Shown piece after piece: positions 27,247 through 34,539 of a DNA stretch of 64,000 nt (position 1 is the first letter of the stretch; every line of letters begins with the position of its first letter). Origin of the DNA: Peteryoungia aggregata LMG 23059 (lineage in GTDB: Bacteria > Pseudomonadota > Alphaproteobacteria > Rhizobiales > Rhizobiaceae); contig NZ_JAUSUW010000013.1 of the NCBI RefSeq assembly GCF_030814435.1, forward strand, positions 1-64,000, given 5' to 3'. The position numbers and the translations under genes were made by a program. The notes below the pieces were generated by a model. The model was not told the origin of the DNA. It worked only from the letters and a program-made list of their open reading frames with translations, and ran no database searches.

Positions 27247-27492
27247 GATAGTCCTCCACCATCAATGCGGCTCTTGCCGCTTTCAACTGATCTGTGGGGA
27301 GAATGCGGGTTCCCCCAATACGGCGCGAACCGTTCCAGGCAATGCCTGCTCCTCCCGTGTCCCATCTGCCCCGCCTCCACGGAACGATGTGACCATACGC
27401 CCTATCAGCAGAACCTGTCACCCACCTGTCACCGCAGTGCAGAGAGGCTTCGGATCAGAACGGGAAGGAAAGGTTGGAAACGCACCCGCCGA

Positions 27493-29565
27493 TCAGGAGG
27501 CGTGCACCTGGTCGTTGAGGTCGCGCACGAGCCGCTGGTGGCTGCGCAGGCTGATCAGCACATCGCCGAAACGGACGAGCCCCTGACCGGCCAGCATATC
27601 CTTGAGCTTGATGAAGACGTCGGCCGTCGCAATGGCATCACCCAGCGCGGTATGTCGGTCCTCGTCCTCGATGTGAACTCCAAGGCGAACGGCCAGCGCA
27701 TCGAGAGTATGGGTCTCGGCCGGGCCGAAGGCGGTCGCCGACACGAGAACCGTATCGAGAATAGGATGCAGGAAACGCAGCCCTATTTCCTTTTCCCGCC
27801 TGTAGAGAAACTCCATGTCGAAGGGCGCATTATGCGCGACGAGAACCGCGCCCTCTGCGAAACGATGGAACTGCCGTATGGCCTCCTGAACGCTGACGGC
27901 ATCGGCGACCATTGCATCGCTGACACCGTGGATCGCTGTTGCCGAGCCCGGGATCGGTCGGCCAGGATTGACGAGCAGATTGAACACCTCGCTCTTCACG
28001 CGCTTTCCATTGACGATCCGCACGGCCGCAATCTGGACGATCTCGTCGCCCTGCTCGGGCAGAAGCCCCGTCGTCTCGGTGTCGAAGACCACATAGGTCA
28101 GTGCATCGAGGCGAGCCTCGGAGAGCTTGTCGTACTGCATGCGGGACAACAGGTCGAAATCATAGACCACGTGGCGGGACAGGTCGGTTCCCATGGGGCG
28201 AAGCTTTTCGATCGGCCGCAGCCGCGTCAAGATCGCCGGACGCCCCGCCAGGAACCCGACCGAGAGCGTGTTGCCATGCGCCCTCAGAATTGTCTCGCTG
28301 GTCACCCCACCGTCATAGACTGGTTCGTTCAGCCACGCCTGCAAGGCCTCTGGTGTGACCGGCGTGCCCGACCAGGAGATCGCCAGCTCGGCCGCATCCC
28401 CGACCTCAGAGATCACGAGGTGGAACTGTGCTGCCGATGTCGCGCCGTTCACCCGCGCTGCGACGTGGGCCAGAAGGCTGACGATGTCGAACGCATTGCA
28501 GCGGACGGCAACCTCCGCAGCCTCCGTGTCCAGCGACAGTCCGAGTCCGTGCAACTCCCGACGCAATTGGCTAGCGAGCTCCCGCGCATCCGTTGGCGAC
28601 ATCGGCCAGCCATCGGATCGGCAACTCTCGAAGCGGGCTTCCAGTCCGTCCAGAATCGTGTCGAGCGTCTCGATATCCGATCGGATGACATCATCCGTCA
28701 GGTGACGCTCTGCCTGGTCGGCGGCAAGCCTGCGCAACCGGGACACTGACGGTCGAATCTGCAGGAAGACATCACCCAGGAGCACATCACGCCTGGCATA
28801 GGCTGCCACTTCCGTCGTGACGTCGCGCAAGGTCATCACATAGGCCCCGCCATCGCCGCCATTGTCGCTGGCAAGCCGCATGCGACCAGCGAGACGACTT
28901 TGACCACAGGGGCTGAGACAGATGAACTCCACCACAGCGTCGGGATCAGCACTCTCGATCAGCCTGTGATGCGCGTCCCGGATCGGACCTTCGCTGAGAT
29001 AGTCGAAGACGTTGCGGTCAAGGCAGACAGGGCGTGGTGAACCGGCCAGCATCTGTCGGGCCACGCCGTTGTAAAAGACGAGATGATGGCGAGCGGTACA
29101 CAGCAGAACCGCCGGCGGCACATCGGCAAGCAGCTGCTCGAGCTTGTTCTTGTCCGAGGAGAGCCGCGCTGTTTCGCGTTGCAATGTTTCAGCAAGGGCC
29201 CCGCGGGTTTGTGCAATCGTTGCAGCCGTAGCCGAGGCAGCCGCAGCCAGGTCGCCGAGATAGCGCGCATCATCCGCCGCAAAGTCATGGGCGACATCGG
29301 CATGGGCTCTCGCCCGCATCGCCGAGGCCACCTTGTCGATGGGACGGGCGATATGCGTGTCGAAGAGAAACCAGATCCAGGTCACGAGCGCCAGGATAAG
29401 GAAACCGGCTGCGACCGCCCCCTGCACGAAGGCGTTCAGCATGTCAGGATTACCTTCGCGGTGGTAGCCAAACCACAAACCGACCGCCAATGCCGCAATG
29501 GCACCGGCCGCCAGTGCCACGAAAAACAGCAGGATACGTCCGCGGAGGCTGATCCTGGTCACCAT
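27493..29565 (-). CDS. Membrane-anchored HAMP-PAS / DEDDh 3'-5' exonuclease fusion
   Basis: The 690-residue protein starts with two membrane helices (about 10-30 and 47-68) and a HAMP-like linker (FDTHIARPIDKVASAMRARA). A coiled-coil stretch around 125-150 and a PAS-like domain (about 150-265) follow. A middle part (about 265-470) resembles a histidine-kinase dimerisation and ATPase region without the phospho-acceptor His box or recognisable N and G boxes. The C-terminus (about 490-670) is a DnaQ-type exonuclease with all DEDDh residues visible: FDTETTG (D495, E497), HNAPFD (D583) and RHTALGD (H638, D643). It lies downstream of the acetate-transport genes; such exonuclease proteins often accompany actP loci. 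Its substrate and signal are unknown. Confidence 0.85.
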   Translation of the reverse strand: MVTRISLRGRILLFFVALAAGAIAALAVGLWFGYHREGNPDMLNAFVQGAVAAGFLILALVTWIWFLFDTHIARPIDKVASAMRARAHADVAHDFAADDARYLGDLAAAASATAATIAQTRGALAETLQRETARLSSDKNKLEQLLADVPPAVLLCTARHHLVFYNGVARQMLAGSPRPVCLDRNVFDYLSEGPIRDAHHRLIESADPDAVVEFICLSPCGQSRLAGRMRLASDNGGDGGAYVMTLRDVTTEVAAYARRDVLLGDVFLQIRPSVSRLRRLAADQAERHLTDDVIRSDIETLDTILDGLEARFESCRSDGWPMSPTDARELASQLRRELHGLGLSLDTEAAEVAVRCNAFDIVSLLAHVAARVNGATSAAQFHLVISEVGDAAELAISWSGTPVTPEALQAWLNEPVYDGGVTSETILRAHGNTLSVGFLAGRPAILTRLRPIEKLRPMGTDLSRHVVYDFDLLSRMQYDKLSEARLDALTYVVFDTETTGLLPEQGDEIVQIAAVRIVNGKRVKSEVFNLLVNPGRPIPGSATAIHGVSDAMVADAVSVQEAIRQFHRFAEGAVLVAHNAPFDMEFLYRREKEIGLRFLHPILDTVLVSATAFGPAETHTLDALAVRLGVHIEDEDRHTALGDAIATADVFIKLKDMLAGQGLVRFGDVLISLRSHQRLVRDLNDQVHAS

Positions 29566-29572
29566 GGTTCCC

Positions 29573-30094
29573 TCACCCGGCCGAACATGCGATTTTCATG
29601 GCCGCATCGTCAGGCTCTACTTTGGTCCATTCTGCACCCACGAGGCTCCCATCATCGGCAATGCTGACATTCCCATCGACCAGATCGGCGCGGCGCGCAT
29701 TCTGGCAGTCAAAAACCACCTTGACCGGCGTCACCGGCTGCCAACGGGCCAACAGCAGAATATCAACCATGACCAGACCCGGCTGGTTCGGATGCCGCTT
29801 GGCAGCCTTCAGATCAACGGCCGTGAAACGCGTGGTCACAGGCTCAATATAGGACCACGGCCGCCAGAAGGCGGTCTGCTCATTCTTCCAGGAGACGACG
29901 ATCCCCGGCAACGCCAGATTCATCCGGTCAAACCAGCTGTATTCGCTCCAGATGGAATAGCTGAGCATACCGAGACCAGCCATCATTGGGACGATCCATT
30001 TTGGCAAAAACCCGCGGCTCAACCAGCGCAGCAACATCGCGACACCGGACAGGGCAACACCGGCGACGACCGCAGCGATCAACTCAAACAGCAT
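29573..30094 (-). CDS. Conserved small membrane protein of the actP locus (173 aa)
   Basis: The 173-residue protein has an N-terminal pair of hydrophobic segments (LIAAVVAGVALSGVAMLLRW and PMMAGLGMLSYSIW) followed by a soluble domain with PVTPVKVVFDCQNAR near the end. No named function is known to me. It sits 11 bases after the DUF294 gene and 7 bases before the exonuclease fusion, all on the minus strand, so the three are almost surely co-transcribed. Confidence 0.65.
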   Translation of the reverse strand: MLFELIAAVVAGVALSGVAMLLRWLSRGFLPKWIVPMMAGLGMLSYSIWSEYSWFDRMNLALPGIVVSWKNEQTAFWRPWSYIEPVTTRFTAVDLKAAKRHPNQPGLVMVDILLLARWQPVTPVKVVFDCQNARRADLVDGNVSIADDGSLVGAEWTKVEPDDAAMKIACSAG

Positions 30095-30105
30095 TCTTCA
30101 TTCCT

Positions 30106-31932
30106 TCAGACGGGCGCCCGACCGCCATTGGCGAGCGCCGATTGCATGGTGCGCACGACGACAAAAGCGTCGCGCAAATGGGACCGTTCGAAGTCTCCGA
30201 AATCATACGGTGCGAGGAAGTTATCCGGCTTTCGCCCGTCCCGCACCTGCCTGACCTGATTGCGCAGCCGCATATCGGCGATCAGGTCATAGGCGGCGAT
30301 CAGATCACGCGCTCCAGCGCCGGAAATGATCCCGGCTTCTTCCGCCGCAAGCAGGCGCGCACGCGTATTCACGGGCGCAAGTCTGCCGATCAGGGAATAG
30401 ACGCGTCCTAGATCGACAACAGGCACCACACCGTTGTGCTTCATGTCGATCTGGTTGCGATGCTCGCCGCTGCGGATCGTGGCAAAGCCCCTTAGGAGTC
30501 CGAGCGGTGGAGCATGCTTCAACGAGTTGCTGATCATATGCGCGGTGAAGATCGAGTTGCGGCTCGCATCTTCCAGAGTTTCTGCCTGCAGATCCTGGAA
30601 GAGTGACGACGCACCGCAGATCGGCCTGAGGTCGAACATCACGCTGGCCAGCATCTGCGCGGTCGGATCCGGCTTGTAGATCCAGTCACGGAAATAGCTC
30701 CGCCAGACCGAGACCGGCTGGCACCAGCGCGGATTGGTCGCCATCATGTCACCCGGGCAATAAAAATATCCGCAGATATCGAGGCCCCGACTAACCTTGG
30801 CGGCAAGCTGCTGGAACCAGGGCATGTCCTCAGGCTCCACCCCGTCTTCGATGAAGATGCAGTTGTCCTGATCACTCACACCGCTCTGTTCCTGCCGCCC
30901 CTGGCTGCCGCAGGCAAGCCAGACATAGGGCACCGGCGGCGGCCCAAGCTCACGCTCGGCGAGCATGATCAGCCGCCGTGTGACACTGTCAGCAATGTCG
31001 GTGATCAGGCGGGTCACCACCTCGTGGGCATTGTTGCTGCCGACGAGCTGAACGAGCAGTTGCGGGATGCGCGCCGTGATCGCGCGCATGTCCTCCGCGC
31101 TTTCGGCCGACGCAATGTCACGGATCAACTGGGCAGAACTGATGGCATGGAAGCGAATGAGGTCCGTTTGGGTGATCATCCCCACCAGCCTGTCGCCTTC
31201 GACGACCGGAAGATGACCGACACGGCGTTCTAGCATCAGGTGCAGGATGTCGGAGCCCAGAGCCTCCCCCGGCAGCCCGACCGGATCCGGCGTCATCACG
31301 GCAGAAACCGGTGTTGTATCGGGGTTCAAGCCCTCTGCAAGCACGCGCCCAGTCAGGTCGCGCGTCGTGAGGATGCCGAGAAAACGACCGTTATCGACGA
31401 CGCCGAGACTCGAGACGTGTCGTTCGCGCATCAGGGTGGCAGCAGAACGGACTGTGTCGGAGGAGGCACAAACGATCGGCGGTCGCGACATCAGCTCGCT
31501 CACCTTCTGGATCGCCATATCGCCGCGCCGCGCATCGGCAAAGCGCCCACGGGTGAAGAAGCGGGAAAAGACAGCCTGCTCCTGCATCAACCGATGGAAC
31601 TCGTCCTTCGGCAACATCAGCAGGGTGCAGTCGGAGCGCGCTGTCGCAGTCGTTGCTGCGAAACCGTCCGACAACAGACCACGTTCACCAAACGAATTTC
31701 GAGCGGCAAGCTCGGAGACCACCGTATTCGCGGCATCGAGGATTTCCACCGCACCATCCATGATGAGGTAGATGCCGGCCAACACGTTGCCCCGGTGATA
31801 GATTTCAGAACCTTTGGAAAAGGAGACTTGTTCGAAGCGGCTGGAAACCAGCTCGATCTGGTCCCTCGGGAGACTGTCATAGGGATGGACGGTCTCAAGA
31901 AACATCAGCACGTCGGATTGTGCCTGGGACAT
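30106..31932 (-). CDS. cNMP-binding / CBS / DUF294 nucleotidyltransferase-like protein
   Basis: The 608-residue cytoplasmic protein has three recognisable parts. A cyclic-nucleotide-binding fold (about residues 15-130) contains GAVEILDAANTVVSEL and SFGERGLLS. A CBS pair (about 150-270) contains the paired VMTPDPV and LPVVEGDRLVGMITQTDL motifs. A DUF294 nucleotidyltransferase-like domain carries the GSQGRQEQSGVSDQDN signature, and a DUF294 C-terminal helical domain follows. It resembles proteins that flank actP and acs in many proteobacteria and may sense adenylate state, but no reaction is proven. ATG 31932 has GAGG upstream; GTG 31947 is the alternative. Confidence 0.88.
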   Translation of the reverse strand: MSQAQSDVLMFLETVHPYDSLPRDQIELVSSRFEQVSFSKGSEIYHRGNVLAGIYLIMDGAVEILDAANTVVSELAARNSFGERGLLSDGFAATTATARSDCTLLMLPKDEFHRLMQEQAVFSRFFTRGRFADARRGDMAIQKVSELMSRPPIVCASSDTVRSAATLMRERHVSSLGVVDNGRFLGILTTRDLTGRVLAEGLNPDTTPVSAVMTPDPVGLPGEALGSDILHLMLERRVGHLPVVEGDRLVGMITQTDLIRFHAISSAQLIRDIASAESAEDMRAITARIPQLLVQLVGSNNAHEVVTRLITDIADSVTRRLIMLAERELGPPPVPYVWLACGSQGRQEQSGVSDQDNCIFIEDGVEPEDMPWFQQLAAKVSRGLDICGYFYCPGDMMATNPRWCQPVSVWRSYFRDWIYKPDPTAQMLASVMFDLRPICGASSLFQDLQAETLEDASRNSIFTAHMISNSLKHAPPLGLLRGFATIRSGEHRNQIDMKHNGVVPVVDLGRVYSLIGRLAPVNTRARLLAAEEAGIISGAGARDLIAAYDLIADMRLRNQVRQVRDGRKPDNFLAPYDFGDFERSHLRDAFVVVRTMQSALANGGRAPV

Positions 31933-31981
31933 CCCGTTTGCCCTCACTTGGCGCTATTGAGCCGCGAATGACTGAGGGACA

Positions 31982-32008
31982 GGAGGGGCGACTCTGCGCC
32001 GCCCCTCC
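31982..32008 (-). terminator. Hairpin downstream of actP-like gene
   Basis: A perfect 9-bp stem (GGAGGGGCG 31982-31990 with CGCCCCTCC 32000-32008) with a 9-base loop lies between the actP-like stop at 32021 and the start of the CBS/DUF294 gene. No U tract follows on the minus strand. It may reduce transcription of the downstream sensor genes relative to the transporter rather than stop it. Confidence 0.55.
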
Positions 32009-32020
32009 CGATCATTTCGA

Positions 32021-33787
32021 TCAGTGACCGGTTGCCTGACCAGCGCCGCGCGGAACGCGGATGGATTCGACGAGATCCTGGACATGCTTCGGCGGAGCCT
32101 GGGTCATCATCGACACGAGATAGGCCGTGCCGAAGTTGAGCAGTGCGCCGATCGGGCCAAACGCCGTCGGCGGGATGCCGAAGATGTAGTTGGCCGGAAC
32201 GTTTTCGAGCATGTTGGTGCCTGCGACGAAGAACCAGCCCAGATAGGTGAACAGGTACAAGCAGGTAACCACGAGGCCGACGATCATGCCAAGCGTGGCG
32301 CCGAGCGAGTTGATGCGCTTCGAGAAGATGCCCATCATCAGAGCCGGGAAGATCGTCGCAGCAGCAAGACCGAAGGCGAGTGCGACGGTCTGCGCCGCGA
32401 AGCCCGGCGGGTTGAGGCCGAGCAGGGTTGCGACCAGGATCGCGCCTGCCATGGCGATACGCGCCGCCAGAAGCTCACCCTTTTCCGAGATATCCGGCTT
32501 CAGGAAGTCCTTGATCAGGTCGTGACTGATCGCAGACGAGATCGCGAGCAGCAGGCCGGCAGCGGTCGACAGAGCGGCTGCAAGACCGCCAGCAGCGATG
32601 AGAGCGATAACCCAGCCCGGCAGCTGTGCGATTTCCGGGTTGGCGAGAACGAGGATGTCGTTGTTGATCGTCAGCTCGTTGCCCGTCCAGCCACGCTCGG
32701 CAGCCGTGGCGGCAAAGCCTTCGGACTTGTCGTTGTAGTACTGGATACGGCCGTCGCCATTCTTGTCTTCAAACTTCAGAAGACCCGTGACTTCCCAGTT
32801 GCGCATCCAGTCCGGACGCTCGTCGTAAAGGACGGCTTCCTGCTGCGTGCCACCCGGGAAGATGGTGTCGATGATGTTCAGGCGTGCCATGGCGCCTACG
32901 GCAGGAGCACTGAGGTAGAGCAAGGCGATGAAGATCAGCGCCCAACCAGCGGACCAACGAGCATCCGAGACCTTCGGAACCGTGAAGAAGCGGATGATGA
33001 CGTGCGGCAGACCGGCCGTACCGATCATCAGCGACAGGGTGAACAGGGTCATGTTGAGCATGGAGCCCTGGGCTGTGTAAGCGTTGAAGCCGAGGTCGGT
33101 GACGACCTGGTCAAGCTTCTGCAAGAGCGGCAGCGCAGATTCCGTGTGCGTGCCGAAGAGGCCGAACCACGGGATCGGGTTGCCGGTCAGCTGCAGCGAA
33201 ATGAAGACCGCCGGGATGGTGTAGGCGATGATCAGAACGATGTACTGGGCGACCTGCGTATAGGTGATGCCCTTCATGCCGCCGAGAACCGCGTACACGA
33301 AGACCACGGCAGACGCGATCCAGAGACCGGTCGAAACATCGACTTCGAGGAAGCGCGAGAAGGCGACGCCAGCGCCTGTCATCTGGCCGATAACGTAAGT
33401 GACCGAGATGATGATCAGGCAGACGACAGCCGTCAGGCGAGCGCCCTGGCTGTAGAAGCGGTCACCGATAAACTGCGGAACGGTGTATTTGCCGAACTTG
33501 CGCAGGTAGGGTGCAAGCAGGAGCGCGAGCAGCACGTAGCCGCCAGTCCAGCCCATGAGGAAGGTAGAGTTACCATAACCGACGGTGGCAATAAGGCCGG
33601 CCATGGAGATGAAGGAGGCCGCAGACATCCAGTCGGCAGCGGTTGCCATGCCGTTCATGACCGGGTTGACGCCGCGGTTTGCAGCGTAGAACTCGGCCGT
33701 GGTACCGGCACGAGCCCAGATGGCAATACCGATGTAGAGCGCGAAGGACGCGCCTACGATCAGCAGATTAAGTGTATACTGATCCAT
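32021..33787 (-). CDS. actP: ActP-like sodium:solute (acetate-type) symporter
   Basis: The 588-residue member of the sodium/solute symporter family is of the type named cation acetate symporter. About 13 hydrophobic segments are present. Motifs include FYAANRGVNPVMNGMATAADWMSAASFI in the first two helices, VIGQMTGAGVAFSRFLEV, GGMKGITYTQVAQYIVL, and GLAAALSTAAGLLLAISSAISHDL at the sodium site. A long soluble loop around residues 310-375 is inserted between helices, a feature of the DUF4212-associated subtype. The companion small gene lies 12 bases upstream. Acetate is the family-based guess; other short monocarboxylates are possible. Confidence 0.85.
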   Translation of the reverse strand: MDQYTLNLLIVGASFALYIGIAIWARAGTTAEFYAANRGVNPVMNGMATAADWMSAASFISMAGLIATVGYGNSTFLMGWTGGYVLLALLLAPYLRKFGKYTVPQFIGDRFYSQGARLTAVVCLIIISVTYVIGQMTGAGVAFSRFLEVDVSTGLWIASAVVFVYAVLGGMKGITYTQVAQYIVLIIAYTIPAVFISLQLTGNPIPWFGLFGTHTESALPLLQKLDQVVTDLGFNAYTAQGSMLNMTLFTLSLMIGTAGLPHVIIRFFTVPKVSDARWSAGWALIFIALLYLSAPAVGAMARLNIIDTIFPGGTQQEAVLYDERPDWMRNWEVTGLLKFEDKNGDGRIQYYNDKSEGFAATAAERGWTGNELTINNDILVLANPEIAQLPGWVIALIAAGGLAAALSTAAGLLLAISSAISHDLIKDFLKPDISEKGELLAARIAMAGAILVATLLGLNPPGFAAQTVALAFGLAAATIFPALMMGIFSKRINSLGATLGMIVGLVVTCLYLFTYLGWFFVAGTNMLENVPANYIFGIPPTAFGPIGALLNFGTAYLVSMMTQAPPKHVQDLVESIRVPRGAGQATGH

Positions 33788-33799
33788 TGTTGATCCGCC

Positions 33800-34060
33800 T
33801 TACTGCTCGTCGACGCCGAATTCGCGGTCGATCTTGTTCATGTACACCGAGTAGCCGAAAATCAGGACGATGAAGACAACGATCGAGCCTTGCTGGGCGA
33901 ACCAGAAGCCGAGATCGGTTCCACCGACGGCGATGCCGGAGAGAGCCGGACGGAGCAGGATACCGAATCCATAGGATACGATGGCCCAAATCGCCAGGCA
34001 GATGTAAATGACGCGAACGTTTGCTGACCAGTAAGCGTTGGACGAAGAATTTTCCGTCAC
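33800..34060 (-). CDS. DUF4212 small membrane subunit of the solute symporter
   Basis: The 86-residue DUF4212 protein has two membrane helices (VIYICLAIWAIVSYGFGILL and IVVFIVLIFGYSVYMNKI) and the AYWSANVRVIY start. The FAQQGSIVVF region before the second helix is typical. The start codon is GTG 34060, with GGGAGG 7-8 bases upstream. It is the functional analogue of YjcH beside ActP and is first in the minus-strand operon that runs to the exonuclease fusion. Confidence 0.9.
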   Translation of the reverse strand: MTENSSSNAYWSANVRVIYICLAIWAIVSYGFGILLRPALSGIAVGGTDLGFWFAQQGSIVVFIVLIFGYSVYMNKIDREFGVDEQ

Positions 34061-34539
34061 GAGTACTCCTCCCTTTCCTCGATGAGGCATCCCCCAGGGA
34101 CGCCGTTCCTCCTCGTCTGTCCCGCCATTCCATGTCCCACGGCGGAAAAGACAATTGTCTAGGAGTAACGAATCCGCCTGAGAACGTACATTCTCCGTTA
34201 GTCGCAGGGCGGACTGTCGACGTGACGCGTTGGATCGGGGCGAAACAGCAGCTGCTCGGGAACGGCACATGTTAAGATCCGATCAACCATGTCGATTAGA
34301 TCAGGCTTAGGACCTGCGTGAATTCGCTCATCCGAAAACTCCGAAATCTCCATTTGAAGAAGGCAACAAAATCAATCGTCTGACTGCAAGACTCTTGCGC
34401 CACACTCACCACTTGAACACCCCGCGCGCCGCGAACCCCTTAGCGATTTGCTAAGAAATACCCCCCTATTTGCCATGTGTTCCTTTTTGGGAAACGCCGC
34501 AGATGACGCTGCGGTGGGGTGAAACATGGGGTTTGGCAC
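34061..34539. other. Divergent control region between symporter operon and cellulose operon 1
   Basis: About 480 bases hold no gene. Near the cellulose side are two short inverted repeats. CTTAGC-N5-GCTAAG (34439-34455) is an operator candidate. CCGCAG-N6-CTGCGG (34497-34514) would form a small hairpin just before the bcsA1 start. I could not assign firm -35/-10 boxes. Confidence 0.5.

Noticed and set aside
26128-28749. Plus-strand frame of over 870 codons across tctC and the exonuclease gene
   Set aside because: It spans two genes of the other strand and their intergenic region, and has no domain signature. It is a result of high GC content.
32024-33793. Plus-strand frame of over 580 codons opposite the actP-like gene
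   Set aside because: Highly charged, repeat-poor antisense translation of membrane-protein codons; the minus strand encodes an unmistakable symporter.
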